NCBI GenBank assembly: GCA_963837775.1
Contig: CAWIOX010000018.1
Location: 1 to 64,000, forward strand
DNA length: 64,000 bases
Source: CAWIOX01 sp963837775
GTDB lineage: Bacteria > Pseudomonadota > Gammaproteobacteria > Burkholderiales > Burkholderiaceae_D
Reading direction: 5' to 3'
Below are positions 13,383-22,659 of this stretch, piece after piece. The notes under the pieces were generated by a model. That model was given only the letters and a program-made list of their open reading frames with translations, was not told the DNA's origin and did no database searches. Position 1 is the stretch's first letter. Each line of letters begins with the position of its first letter. The translations under genes and the position numbers were made by a program.

Positions 13383-14747
13383 ATGTCAACCTTGCCACTG
13401 ATCACCCATGAGCGTGCCGATAGCGTGATCGCCTGGCGCGACGGCCGTGCCGTGAGCGCCGCCCAATTCTTATTCGACGTCGCGCAACTGCGTGAAAAAT
13501 TGCCTGGCGGCAGTCACATGCTGAACGCCTGTAATGATCGTTACCGGTTTACCGTTGGCCTGGCTGCGGCATTGCTGAGCAAAAAGATAAGCTTGCTGCC
13601 GTCGGCGCAAACGCCGGAAATGATACGTCAATTGCAACTTTTTGCGCCGGATGCATTTTGCCTGAGCGACCGCAAGGATTGCGCGATCGCGCTGCCGCAG
13701 CTGCAATTTCCCGCGCTGGCAGCACTGCCGGAGGCAAATGAGCCCGCCTTCGTGGTACCTCAGGTCGATAGCGGGCAAACGGTCGCCTATGTATTTACCT
13801 CGGGCTCGACCGGGGTGCCCAGTGCGCATCGGAAAACCTGGGGCGCGCTGGTGCGTAACGTGCAGTCGGAAGCACGCCTCGCCGGCTTGAACGATGGCCG
13901 CCATCACACCGTGATCGGCACCGTGCCGTCGCAGCACATGTTCGGCTTTGAATCGACGGTACTGATGGTGATGCAAAGCGCAAATGCGCTGGCGGCCGGA
14001 GACGCATTTTATCCGGCCGATATTTGTCAAACGATCGCTTCCGTGCCACGGCCGCGTACGCTGGTATCGACGCCGGTGCATTTGCGCTCGCTGATGCAGG
14101 CAGGACTGCAGGTCCCGGTGCTCGACCTGATCCTGTCGGCCACTGCGCCATTGTCATTGGCATTGGCAGAACAGCTGGAAGCTGCCTGCCAGGCACCGTT
14201 GCTGGAAATTTACGGCAGTACCGAAACCGGCCAGATTGCCGCACGCAATCCGACCCAGACCCAGCAGTGGCAATTATTGGACGGCATCCGCTTGACCCGG
14301 CAAGACGGCATCAGCTGGGCTTCCGGCGCCCATATCGAATGTGCGACGCCGCTGCAGGATGTGATTGAGCCGATCGGCGAACAGCGCTTCCTGCTGCATG
14401 GGCGTACTGCCGACCTGGTCAACATTGCCGGCAAGCGCAGCTCGCTGACGTATTTGAATTTGCAATTGAATGCGATTGCCGGTGTCGTCGATGGCGCTTT
14501 TTTCATGCCGGACGAGGTGGCGCCCGATGGCGTGACGCGGCTGACCGCCTTTGTCGTCGCTCCCCAGTGCACGCCAGCGGCGCTGATGACGGCGCTGCGC
14601 GCGCGGGTGGATGCGGTGTTCCTGCCGCGCCCCTTGATCCTGGTCGACGCACTGCCGCGCAATGCGACCGGTAAATTGCCGCGCGAAGCATTGAAATTGC
14701 TGGCGCTGGCCAGATCCGGGCCAGCCGGCAGTCAGGACCCAATATGA
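13383..14747 (+). CDS. AMP-dependent acyl/aryl-ACP ligase of the polyene-like cluster
   Basis: A 454-residue ANL-family enzyme that would activate the starter acid with ATP and load it onto the ACP. The P-loop-like TSGSTGVPS is at 139-147, the A5-type motif EIYGSTETGQIA near 277, and the C-terminal lysine motif is in NATGKLPREAL. It is shorter than typical acyl-CoA ligases, as ApeH-type enzymes are. Its end overlaps the dehydratase start (ATGA at 14744). No ammonia-lyase or chorismatase gene that would supply an aryl starter lies nearby, so the starter could come from elsewhere or differ. Confidence 0.85.
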   Translation: MSTLPLITHERADSVIAWRDGRAVSAAQFLFDVAQLREKLPGGSHMLNACNDRYRFTVGLAAALLSKKISLLPSAQTPEMIRQLQLFAPDAFCLSDRKDCAIALPQLQFPALAALPEANEPAFVVPQVDSGQTVAYVFTSGSTGVPSAHRKTWGALVRNVQSEARLAGLNDGRHHTVIGTVPSQHMFGFESTVLMVMQSANALAAGDAFYPADICQTIASVPRPRTLVSTPVHLRSLMQAGLQVPVLDLILSATAPLSLALAEQLEAACQAPLLEIYGSTETGQIAARNPTQTQQWQLLDGIRLTRQDGISWASGAHIECATPLQDVIEPIGEQRFLLHGRTADLVNIAGKRSSLTYLNLQLNAIAGVVDGAFFMPDEVAPDGVTRLTAFVVAPQCTPAALMTALRARVDAVFLPRPLILVDALPRNATGKLPREALKLLALARSGPAGSQDPI

Positions 14748-15052
14748 CAGACGGCCAGATACCATTGGCGCTGCCGGCCGACCATCCGGTGTTCGCAGGC
14801 CATTTTCCCGGCACGCCGATCGTCCCGGGCGCGATGTTGCTGGACCTGGCGCTGCAGGCGATAGGCGAGCGGGTCGGGACCGATCTGTCTGCCTGTCAAA
14901 TAAACGCGGTCAAGTTTCTGAGCCCGGTGCGCCCCGGCGAGCCGGCCTCCGTGCGCTATGAAACACTGGCCAATGGCGCGATTCGATTCGACATCCTGAG
15001 CGCTGAACGTAAAGTCGCGACCGGTTCGATTCGTGCACTGGCGCTGGAGTAG
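14744..15052 (+). CDS. FabZ/FabA-like 3-hydroxyacyl-ACP dehydratase (ApeI-like)
   Basis: A 102-residue single hotdog domain. PADHPVFAGHFPGTPIVPGAMLLDLALQAIG contains the dehydratase active-site His in the GHFPGxPxVPG motif (residues about 19-30). ApeI-type proteins are small FabZ relatives that dehydrate 3-hydroxyacyl-ACP in each elongation round. The start overlaps the ligase stop. The TAG at 15050 is followed, in the same reading frame, by sequence similar to the acyltransferase N-terminus. Confidence 0.83.
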   Translation: MTDGQIPLALPADHPVFAGHFPGTPIVPGAMLLDLALQAIGERVGTDLSACQINAVKFLSPVRPGEPASVRYETLANGAIRFDILSAERKVATGSIRALALE

Positions 15053-15059
15053 CGTGCGC

Positions 15060-15992
15060 ATGAAGTCGCCACAGCCAATCCGGCCGACTGGCAACATGAG
15101 CCGGAGCGCAGCAATCTGCTGCTGCTGCGCACCATGTCATGGATTTCACTGCGCCTGGGCCGGCCCGCAGGGCGCGTGGTGTTGCGCCTGATTGCCGGCT
15201 ATTTCCTGCTGTTTGCTCCCGCCAGCCGAGCCGCTTCGCGCGATTATCTCGGCCGCATCCTGCAGCGTCCGGTACGCTGGATTGATATCTACCGCCATTT
15301 TTTTTGTTTTGCCTCCACCGTGCACGACCGGATCTATCTGCTCAATCAGCGCTTCGATCTGTTTCAGATCGAAGTCGAGGGCGAGCAGCTGACTCCAGCA
15401 AGCGCTGGCGGACGGGCAAGGCCTGTTCCTGGTGGGGGCCCACATGGGCAGCTTCGAAGTCATTCGTGCGCTGGGATCACGGCATGCCGGGCTGCAGGTG
15501 GCGATGGTCATGTATGAAGAAAATGCGCGCAAGATCAACCAGATGCTGGCTGCGATCAATCCGGCAGCCCAGCAGGATGTGATCGCGCTGGGCAAAGTGG
15601 ATTCGATGCTGAAAGTCAATGCATGCCTGCAGCAGGGCAAGGCCATCGGGATGCTGGCCGACCGCACGCTGGATGACGACGTGATGCAGCCGGTAATGCT
15701 GCTGGGTGACAGCGCAAACTTGCCGCTTGGACCATTCCGGATGGCGGCGATCCTGCGCCGTCCGGTGTTTTTCATGGTCGGCCTGTATCTGGGGGGGAAC
15801 CGCTATCGGATACACTTTGAGCCACTCGCCGATTTTTCCCGCACGCCGCGCGGCCAGCGACAGCTCGAGATGCAGCGGGCGCTGGCACGGTATGCCGAAT
15901 TGCTGGAGAAATACTGTCAGCGCGCGCCATATAACTGGTTTAATTTTTTCAATTTCTGGCAATCTGCATCAGCCAAGAGCAAACAGGACTGA
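15060..15992 (+). CDS. LpxL/HtrB-type acyltransferase of the polyene-like cluster, frameshifted
   Basis: Inner-membrane lysophospholipid acyltransferase family, about 305 residues. The segment W(Q)HEPERSN...MSWISLRLGRPAGR and the catalytic region GLFLVGAHMGSFEVIRAL, with the His of HX4E, are diagnostic; GMLADRTL and YNWFNFFNFW follow. The ATG at 15060 is out of frame with the conserved N-terminus; one A lost from AAA after it would restore MKVATANPADW. Otherwise the first in-frame ATG is 15134. A +1 insertion near 15392 shifts LQQALADGQG. In aryl-polyene systems such enzymes transfer the polyene or fatty acids to the outer-membrane lipid. Confidence 0.8.
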
Positions 15993-15995
15993 CTG

Positions 15996-16601
15996 ATGAA
16001 AGTTGCCGCGCCACCACCGATTTTCCGCAATGCGGTCACGTTTATGCTGCTCGCTGTCGCGCTGTTTCAGACGCCGCAGGCGCTTGCCGCGGACTGGAAC
16101 CTTGACCAGTTGATGCAATCGCTGGCGCTGGCGAAGTCGGGCCGCGCCACTTTCGTCGAGAAAAAAACCATTGCGATGCTCGATCGGCCGCTGGAATCTT
16201 CAGGCGAACTGCAATATATCGCGCCCGATATTCTGGAAAAACGCACTATCAGGCCGAAGCCGGAAACCATGCGGGTGGAAGGCGATGTCCTGAAGATAGA
16301 GCGGGGGCGCCAGAAATTCACTCTGTCATTGCAAAGTTACCCGGAGATTGCCGCATTCATCGACAGCATCCGCGGCACGCTGGCAGGCGACCGCAAGGCG
16401 CTGGAGCGCGCATATAAGCTGAAACTGGAAGGCGGCGCAGAGCGCTGGCTGCTGTCATTGTCGCCAACCGATGCCAAAATGGCGACGCAGATTCATCTGA
16501 TCCAGATCAGCGGCAGTGCAGATAATGTGCGCAGCATCAACGTGATCCAGACCGACGGCGATCGTTCGCTGATGACGATCGATCGGATCGCAGCGCAATG
16601 A
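15996..16601 (+). CDS. LolA-like outer-membrane lipoprotein carrier of the polyene-like cluster
   Basis: A 201-residue protein with an N-terminal signal peptide (hydrophobic FMLLAVALFQT, cleavage after QALAA) and the LolA-fold pattern DQLMQSLALAKSGRATFVEKK, ERKTIxP-type strand (EKRTIRPKPETMRVEGD) and KFTLSLQSYPEIAAFIDSI. ApeL-type LolA proteins probably ferry the lipid across the periplasm between the MMPL exporter and the outer membrane. It begins just after the acyltransferase stop and its stop overlaps the MMPL start (ATGA at 16598). Confidence 0.83.
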   Translation: MKVAAPPPIFRNAVTFMLLAVALFQTPQALAADWNLDQLMQSLALAKSGRATFVEKKTIAMLDRPLESSGELQYIAPDILEKRTIRPKPETMRVEGDVLKIERGRQKFTLSLQSYPEIAAFIDSIRGTLAGDRKALERAYKLKLEGGAERWLLSLSPTDAKMATQIHLIQISGSADNVRSINVIQTDGDRSLMTIDRIAAQ

Positions 16602-19018
16602 ATCAGACCCGCCGGATGGCGCTGCTGGCCTGGCTGCTGGGGGTCGCGATTTGTTGCGTGGTGATTGCCCGCACCACATTCATCAGCGACCTGTCGGGAT
16701 TTCTGCCGCAAGCGCCGACCAAGGAACAGCAGGTCTTGCTGGATCAGTTGCGGGAAGGGGTCGTGTCGCGGCTGATTTTGGTCGGGATCGAAGGCGGTGA
16801 TGCTGCGCTGCGTGCGGCACTGTCGAAAGAAACTGCCAAACGCCTGCGCTCCGAACCGGCGTTTGTGACGGTCAATAATGGCGAGCCGCTGAATGCCGAG
16901 CGGGATCAGGCGTTCTTGTTTGGCAACCGTTATTTATTGAGCCCGGCTGTCACGCCCGATCGATTTTCCGTTGCCGGCTTGCATGCGGCAATCGGCGACA
17001 CCATCGATTTACTGGTTTCTCCGGCCGGCCTGTTGATCAAGCCGCTGCTGCCACGCGACCCGACTGGCGAGATCGTGCAGTTACTCGGGCAGATGAGCGG
17101 CGCCCATCAGCCGCAGATGCAGCATGGCGCCTGGGCCTCGCGCGATGCGGCGCGGGCGCTGCTGCTGGTCCAGACAAGCGCCACCGGTGCCGATACCGAT
17201 GGCCAGCAGCAGGCGATGCAGAAAATCCAGCAGGCGTTTGATGCGGCACGCCAGCAACATCGCCCAAGCGGGGCGGCAGTCAAGCTGGTGATGACCGGGC
17301 CGGGCGTGTTCTCGGTGCTGTCGCGCCAGACCATCAAAAGCGAGGTCACCCGCCTGTCCATCATCAGCACTGCCATCATCATCACTTTGCTATGGCTGGT
17401 GTACCGGTCATTGACAGCGTTGGCGCTCGGACTGTTGCCGGTGATTTCCGGCGCCCTGGTGGCGGTGGCAGCGGTCAGTCTTGGATTCGGCGCGGTGCAT
17501 GGCATCACGCTCGGGTTCGGCACCACGCTGATCGGGGAAGCGGTCGACTATTCGATTTATCTTTTCGTCCAGTCGCGTCAATCCAGTGCGGGTAGCGGTA
17601 ACAGCAGCGGCAGTGCCGCCAGCGACTGGGTTAGCGATTTCTGGCCGACGATCCGGCTTGGCGTGCTGACGTCGATCACCGGTTTTGCTTCCCTGTTGCT
17701 GTCGAGCTTTCCAGGGCTGGCCCAGCTCGGCCTGTATTCGATTGCCGGCTTGATCGCGGCGGCGGCGGTGACCCGGTTCGTGTTGCCCCATCTATTGCCC
17801 GACAACTTCCGGATTCGCGACGTGTCCGCAATCGGACACAGATTATCCAGCGTCGCGCGGCGGGCGGATGCATTGCGCTGGCCCTTGATCCTGCTGATCC
17901 TGGCTGCGGCGGCGGTCGTCGTGCTGCACCGCACTACGCTGTGGAATCCGGAACTGTCTTCCTTGAGCCCGGTGTCGCAGGCCGATCAGGCCACCGACGC
18001 CCGTCTGCGCGCGGATATGGGGGCGCCGGATGTGCGTTACATGGTGGTCCTGTCTGGCGCGGACCGGGAAGCGGTGTTGCAGTCGGCTGAAAAGATCGCC
18101 GAACAATTGCAGCCGCTGGTGGAACAGGGCGTCCTGGCCGGTTTTCAAAGCCCCAGCCAGTATCTGCCTAGCGCGGCGGCGCAACGTGCGCGGCAGGCCA
18201 GTCTGCCGGCAACGGAGCTGATGCAGCGACTGCAGCAGGCCACCATCGGCCTGCCGGTGCGGGCCGAACTGTTCGCGCCCTTTGTCGCCGATGTGGCAAA
18301 AGCCAAAAGCCGGCCGCTACTGCAACGCAGCGATTTAGACCATACTTCATTGGCGCTGGCACTCGACTCCTTGTTGTACCAGCGCGCTGGCGGCTGGAAT
18401 GCGGTGCTGCCGCTGACCGCCTCGGCGCCGTCCGGCCAGTCGGCCGGCATTGCGACCGCGCCGGTGCGCGCCGCGCTGGCCTTGGCCGGCCAGCCGAATG
18501 CGCTGCTGGTCGACCTGAAAGCGGAGTCCGATCATCTGTATCAGGGCTATTTGCGCGAGGCCGTCATGTTGTCGTTGGCCGGATTGGCCGGCATCGTGTT
18601 GTTGTTATTGTTCACTTTGCGCTCGCCACTGGCGGTAATCCGCGTGATGGCGCCGCTGCTCGGTGCGGTAGTTGCGGTCGTTGCCGGGCTGGTATTGTGC
18701 GGTCAGCGCCTGACGATCCTGCATCTGGTCGGACTGTTGCTGATCGTTGCGGTCGGCTCCAACTATGCATTGTTTTTCAACAAGCCAGGCAGCGGCGCTG
18801 CGGACATCACGCCGCAAACCCTGACTTCTTTGGTGTTTGCCAATCTGACCACGGTGGCCGGCTTTGGCTTGCTTGGCTTCTCGCAGGTGCCGGTATTGCA
18901 GGCGATCGGCACCACGGTGGGACCCGGCGCTGTGCTGGCACTGATTTTTTCGGCGGTTTTTGCCAGCCAGAAAATCGCTGAAAAACAGCCTGAAAAACAG
19001 CCCGGATCTGCGCGCTGA
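16598..19018 (+). CDS. MMPL/RND-family lipid exporter of the polyene-like cluster
   Basis: An 806-residue inner-membrane transporter with two repeated halves, each with a periplasmic loop and about six helices. The N-terminal helix LLAWLLGVAICCVVIARTTF is followed by the periplasmic FISDLSGFLPQAPTKEQQ, with the FlsDlsgFLP pattern of ApeM-type exporters. SFPGLAQLGLYSIAGLIAA and GFGTTLIGEAVDYSIYL (with an Asp in helix 4) mark half one; VGSNYALFFNK and ANLTTVAGFGLLGFSQVPVL mark half two. It should move the finished lipid out of the inner membrane, with the LolA-like protein as partner. Confidence 0.88.
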   Translation: MNQTRRMALLAWLLGVAICCVVIARTTFISDLSGFLPQAPTKEQQVLLDQLREGVVSRLILVGIEGGDAALRAALSKETAKRLRSEPAFVTVNNGEPLNAERDQAFLFGNRYLLSPAVTPDRFSVAGLHAAIGDTIDLLVSPAGLLIKPLLPRDPTGEIVQLLGQMSGAHQPQMQHGAWASRDAARALLLVQTSATGADTDGQQQAMQKIQQAFDAARQQHRPSGAAVKLVMTGPGVFSVLSRQTIKSEVTRLSIISTAIIITLLWLVYRSLTALALGLLPVISGALVAVAAVSLGFGAVHGITLGFGTTLIGEAVDYSIYLFVQSRQSSAGSGNSSGSAASDWVSDFWPTIRLGVLTSITGFASLLLSSFPGLAQLGLYSIAGLIAAAAVTRFVLPHLLPDNFRIRDVSAIGHRLSSVARRADALRWPLILLILAAAAVVVLHRTTLWNPELSSLSPVSQADQATDARLRADMGAPDVRYMVVLSGADREAVLQSAEKIAEQLQPLVEQGVLAGFQSPSQYLPSAAAQRARQASLPATELMQRLQQATIGLPVRAELFAPFVADVAKAKSRPLLQRSDLDHTSLALALDSLLYQRAGGWNAVLPLTASAPSGQSAGIATAPVRAALALAGQPNALLVDLKAESDHLYQGYLREAVMLSLAGLAGIVLLLLFTLRSPLAVIRVMAPLLGAVVAVVAGLVLCGQRLTILHLVGLLLIVAVGSNYALFFNKPGSGAADITPQTLTSLVFANLTTVAGFGLLGFSQVPVLQAIGTTVGPGAVLALIFSAVFASQKIAEKQPEKQPGSAR

Positions 19019-19021
19019 GCG

Positions 19022-19723
19022 ATGCGCATCCTGTCCGATTTCGCGATTCAGGGCCGGCGCGCGCCGGCGCTGGCGATCCTGCTGCCGGGAGCGCTGCAGC
19101 AACCGGAAGATCTGGTGCGCGCCGGCTTCATCGACACGGTACGCCAACGCGCTGTGTCGCTGGACTTGGCGCTGCTCGATCTTGGCCTTGAATATATCGG
19201 TGACAGCACCGACGGCGCAGTCTTGCAGCGCATCAACGATTGCGTGGTGCAGCCGGCGCGGCTCAACAATTATCGGGAAATCTGGCTGGTCGGGATCTCG
19301 ATCGGCGGTTTCATCGCAATCTCTTATGCGGAGCGATATCCCGGCCTGATCAGCGGTTTGTGCCTGCTGGCGCCTTACCCCGGCAACCGCATTCTGACCG
19401 GCCAGATCAAGGCAGCCGGTGGTCTGCAGCAGTGGTCTGCCAATTCTGCGGCAGACGATGACGCGGAGCGCCGGGTCTGGCGCTGGCTGAACGCACAGCG
19501 CGAGCAGACCGCTGGAACGCAGATCCATCTGGGTTATGGACGCGAAGACCGTTTCCTGGCAGGGCAGAAACTGATGGCCGAACCGCTGGCCGCGCACACT
19601 GTCGATACCGTTGCCGGTGGCCACGACTGGCCGGCCTGGCAACAGTTATGGGCGAATTTTATTGAGCGGACGGCAGCACGTTTCGGCCAAAGCAATACGG
19701 ATACCGCCAATGACACTCAATAA
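19022..19723 (+). CDS. Alpha/beta hydrolase in the polyene-like cluster
   Basis: A 233-residue alpha/beta hydrolase. The nucleophile elbow GISIGG lies in WLVGISIGGFIAISYAERYPG; the acid is probably the Asp of GYGREDRF and the base the His of VAGGHDWPAW, so the triad is complete. No signal peptide is visible. It starts three bases after the MMPL stop, overlaps the next gene by 14 bases and is clearly within the operon. Prototype aryl-polyene clusters have a hotdog thioesterase (ApeK) but not, as far as I know, this enzyme; it may release chains from the ACP. The substrate is unknown. Confidence 0.75.
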   Translation: MRILSDFAIQGRRAPALAILLPGALQQPEDLVRAGFIDTVRQRAVSLDLALLDLGLEYIGDSTDGAVLQRINDCVVQPARLNNYREIWLVGISIGGFIAISYAERYPGLISGLCLLAPYPGNRILTGQIKAAGGLQQWSANSAADDDAERRVWRWLNAQREQTAGTQIHLGYGREDRFLAGQKLMAEPLAAHTVDTVAGGHDWPAWQQLWANFIERTAARFGQSNTDTANDTQ

Positions 19724-20549
19724 ACCGTTGCGCTGGCGGCCGACAGCGTTGGTCAGCATCACTTTTTTGCTGCATCTGGCGCTGCTGGCGGCGATTGTTG
19801 CGGCGCCCCTGATGGTGGCCCATGCGTGGCGCTGGGTACTGGCGATCACTTTGGCCAACCATGTGCTGATCACGCTGGTCGGCTTATGGCCGCGCAGCAC
19901 CTGGCTCGGTCCGAACTGGACCCGATTGCCGCCTGCTTGCGCTGCCCGTGGTGAGATCGCGTTGACCATAGACGATGGGCCGGATCCGGACGTGACGCCG
20001 CAGGTACTCGAGATGCTGGATCGCTACCGCGTCAAGGCAAGTTTTTTTTGCATCGGCGACAACGCTGCCCGTTATCCCGATCTTTGCAGAAACATCGTCG
20101 AACGCGGACATACGGTTGAAAACCATAGCCAACGGCATCGTCACAATTTTTCACTACTCGGCCTGAGCGGCTTGCGGCGCGAAATACAAGCCGGGCAGCA
20201 CACCTTGAGTACCATCACCGGCCGCGCACCCTTGTTCTTCCGGGCCCCGGCCGGCTTGCGCAATATCTTTCTGGCCCCGGTGCTGGCCAGGCTTGGATTG
20301 CGTCTGGCTGCCTGGAGCACGCGCGGTTTTGACACCAATACCACGGATCCTGTGCTGGTCTGCCGCAGATTGACGCAGAATCTGAAGGCGGGCGACATCT
20401 TGCTGCTGCACGATGGCAACTGCGCGCGGACCAACGCCGGCGTGCCGGTGATCATCGCGGTGTTGCCGCTGTTGTGCGAAGCTGCCGCAAAGGCCGGGCT
20501 GCGTTTCGTCACGCTGCCGAATGCGGTTCAGTCCGGATGCCGTGACTAG
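19710..20549 (+). CDS. NodB-type polysaccharide deacetylase family membrane protein in the polyene-like cluster
   Basis: 279 residues. Three N-terminal helices (ALVSITFLLHLALLAAIVAAP and two more) are followed by a NodB domain: motif 1 LTIDDGPDPDVTP, motif 2 HTVENHSQRHRHNFS, motif 3 FFRAPAGLRN, motif 4 AWSTRGFDTNTTDP and motif 5 ILLLHDGN. The metal ligands Asp-His-His and the catalytic Asp are present, so it should be active, probably with its domain in the periplasm. The start ATG (19710) lies inside the preceding gene. A carbohydrate de-N-acetylase in a polyene-lipid operon suggests a sugar-bearing product, perhaps made by the glycosyltransferase at 23912. Confidence 0.8.
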   Translation: MTLNKPLRWRPTALVSITFLLHLALLAAIVAAPLMVAHAWRWVLAITLANHVLITLVGLWPRSTWLGPNWTRLPPACAARGEIALTIDDGPDPDVTPQVLEMLDRYRVKASFFCIGDNAARYPDLCRNIVERGHTVENHSQRHRHNFSLLGLSGLRREIQAGQHTLSTITGRAPLFFRAPAGLRNIFLAPVLARLGLRLAAWSTRGFDTNTTDPVLVCRRLTQNLKAGDILLLHDGNCARTNAGVPVIIAVLPLLCEAAAKAGLRFVTLPNAVQSGCRD

Positions 20550-20654
20550 GCAATTTGACAATTGTGAATTCTGGCCAGAACCGATCTGCTCGGCGCAACG
20601 ATTTAGTTTGGTAAAATCGCTGCACACCCATCACCGAGTCGCTCTCCTCCTGCC

Positions 20655-21848
20655 TTGAAACCGCTCCTTCTCTCGCACTTCACGACCACCAGCTGTCTCG
20701 GTCGCGGTCTATCCCAGACCCTGGAGGCGTTGCGCCAACGCAAAAGCGGCCTGAGGCCTTGCGATTTCGATATCGTCGATCTCGACACCTACATAGGCGC
20801 GGTCGCCGGCGTCGACGACGTCAAGCTGCGGACTGAGCTACAGGCATTTGACTGCCGCAACAACCGCCTGCTGCAACTGGCGCTGGAGCAGGACGGTTTT
20901 GCGGACGCGGTAGCAACGGCGATCGGACGCTACGGCCGCCAGCGGGTCGGCGTGTTTCTGGGCACCAGCACCGCGGGCATCCTGCAAACCGAACTGGCTT
21001 ACCGGCGGCGTGATAGCGTGACAGGCGCACTGCCGGCGGATTTTCATTACGCAGAAACCCATAATACTTTTTCGGCAGCCAATTTTGCGCAGCGTTATTT
21101 CGATTTGAGCGGGCCGGCAGCGGTGGTTTCTTCCGCGTGTTCTTCCAGTGCAAAAGTATTCGCTTCGGCGCGGCGCATGATAGCGGCCGGCATCATCGAT
21201 GCCGCGCTGATCGGCGGCGTCGATTCGCTGTGCCTGACGACGCTGTATGGCTTCAATTCACTGGGCCTGATCTCGGCGCAGCCTTGCCGTCCCTTTGACG
21301 CCGAGCGCAACGGCATCTCGATCGGCGAAGCTGCCGCGCTGGTGCTGCTGGAACGCCTGCCGGACAGCGCTGATGCCGACGCCGTCCTGTTGTTAGGAAT
21401 CGGCGAATCGAGCGACGCTTACCACATGTCATCGCCGCATCCGGACGGCCTGGGGGCGAAAATTGCGATGCAAAATGCCTTGGACATCGCACATCTGCTG
21501 CCCGAGCAGATCGATTACATCAATCTGCATGGCACTGCCACCGTCAGCAATGACGCCGCGGAAGGCCGGGCGGTGGCCGCCTTGTTCGGTGCCTCGACCC
21601 CTTGCAGTTCCACCAAGGGCGCCACCGGGCACACGCTGGGAGCCGCCGGCGGTCTCGAGGCGGTGATTTGTGCGCTGGCACTGCAACACGGCCTGATGCC
21701 GGGTGGCATTAACACCACCCAGCGTGATCCTGATCTGCGATTGAATTACTTGCTGGACAATTGTGCGCAACGCGTCGATCGCGTGCTCAGCAATTCTTTC
21801 GGTTTTGGTGGCACCAATTGCAGCCTGATCTTCGGCCGCGCTAGTTAG
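20655..21848 (+). CDS. Beta-ketoacyl-ACP synthase (KAS II-like, ApeO/ApeR type)
   Basis: A 397-residue condensing enzyme. The catalytic Cys162 is in SSACSSSAK, His292 in NLHGTAT and His326 in KGATGHTLGAAGG, and the C-terminal NSFGFGGTNCSLIFGR is standard; the triad is intact. It uses malonyl-ACP to elongate the chain. The start appears to be TTG at 20655 (LKPLLLSHF); no ATG gives a better fit and no good Shine-Dalgarno precedes it. A 105-base gap after the deacetylase might hold a secondary promoter. It ends 10 bases before the second ketosynthase-like gene. Confidence 0.87.
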   Translation: MKPLLLSHFTTTSCLGRGLSQTLEALRQRKSGLRPCDFDIVDLDTYIGAVAGVDDVKLRTELQAFDCRNNRLLQLALEQDGFADAVATAIGRYGRQRVGVFLGTSTAGILQTELAYRRRDSVTGALPADFHYAETHNTFSAANFAQRYFDLSGPAAVVSSACSSSAKVFASARRMIAAGIIDAALIGGVDSLCLTTLYGFNSLGLISAQPCRPFDAERNGISIGEAAALVLLERLPDSADADAVLLLGIGESSDAYHMSSPHPDGLGAKIAMQNALDIAHLLPEQIDYINLHGTATVSNDAAEGRAVAALFGASTPCSSTKGATGHTLGAAGGLEAVICALALQHGLMPGGINTTQRDPDLRLNYLLDNCAQRVDRVLSNSFGFGGTNCSLIFGRAS

Positions 21849-21858
21849 ACTGCCCAGC

Positions 21859-22659
21859 ATGAATACTCTGACCGCTTATATCGACGGCATCGGCCTGCTC
21901 GGACCCGGCTTCAACGACTGGCCCAGCAGCCGTGCCATTTTGACCGGACAGGCCGGCTACCAGTATCAACCCACTGTGCTGCCGCCAGCGGCTTCGCTGC
22001 CGGCAGCGGAGCGGCGCCGCTGCGGCCCGATCGTCAAGCTGTCGCTGGCGGTCGGCTTCGAGGCCGTTGCTGCGGCCGGTGCCGACAGCGCCGGATTGCC
22101 GACCGTGTTTTCCGCTTCCAGCGGCGATGGCGAAAATTGCCACCAAATTTGCCAGATGCTGGCCTCCGATGACCGGCAAATTTCACCGACCCGATTCCAC
22201 AATTCGGTGCATAACGCGGCGTCCGGTTACTGGACTATCGCGGCCAAGGCGATGGCGCCGTCATCGGTGCTATGTGCGTACGACGCCAGCTTCGGTGCCG
22301 GCCTGCTGGAAGCCTTAGGCCTGGTGATGGTTGACCATACCAGTGCATTGCTGATTGCCTGCGACAGCACTTATCCGGAACCGCTGCACCAGGCAAGACC
22401 GATTCCCGACGAATTCGGGATCGGATTGGTGCTTGCGCCGCAACGCAGCGCGCATTCGCTGGCCAGGATCAGGGTGTCGCTCACATCCGGCCGGGCCGAC
22501 CAGATGACCGACATCGCGCTGGAAAACCTCAGGACCGCAATCCCGGCCGCGCGCGGCCTGCCGCTGCTGCATGCGGTCGCGAACCGGGCATCGACGACGC
22601 TGGTGATCGATTACCTCGACACCACCCGCCTTGCGCTGGAAATCGACTCATGGGCCTAG
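21859..22659 (+). CDS. Ketosynthase-like protein lacking catalytic Cys (chain-length-factor type, ApeC-like)
   Basis: 266 residues, matching only the N-terminal half of a ketosynthase. GRTRFHNSVHNAASGYWTIA-like sequence (FHNSVHNAASGYW, about 114-126) is the family signature. Where an active KAS has Cys, the sequence reads LCAYDASFGAGLLEAL. In type II PKS and aryl-polyene systems such proteins pair with the active KS and set chain length. The stop overlaps the next ATG by 10 bases. Stability or heterodimer partnership with the 20655 product is inferred. Confidence 0.78.
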   Translation: MNTLTAYIDGIGLLGPGFNDWPSSRAILTGQAGYQYQPTVLPPAASLPAAERRRCGPIVKLSLAVGFEAVAAAGADSAGLPTVFSASSGDGENCHQICQMLASDDRQISPTRFHNSVHNAASGYWTIAAKAMAPSSVLCAYDASFGAGLLEALGLVMVDHTSALLIACDSTYPEPLHQARPIPDEFGIGLVLAPQRSAHSLARIRVSLTSGRADQMTDIALENLRTAIPAARGLPLLHAVANRASTTLVIDYLDTTRLALEIDSWA

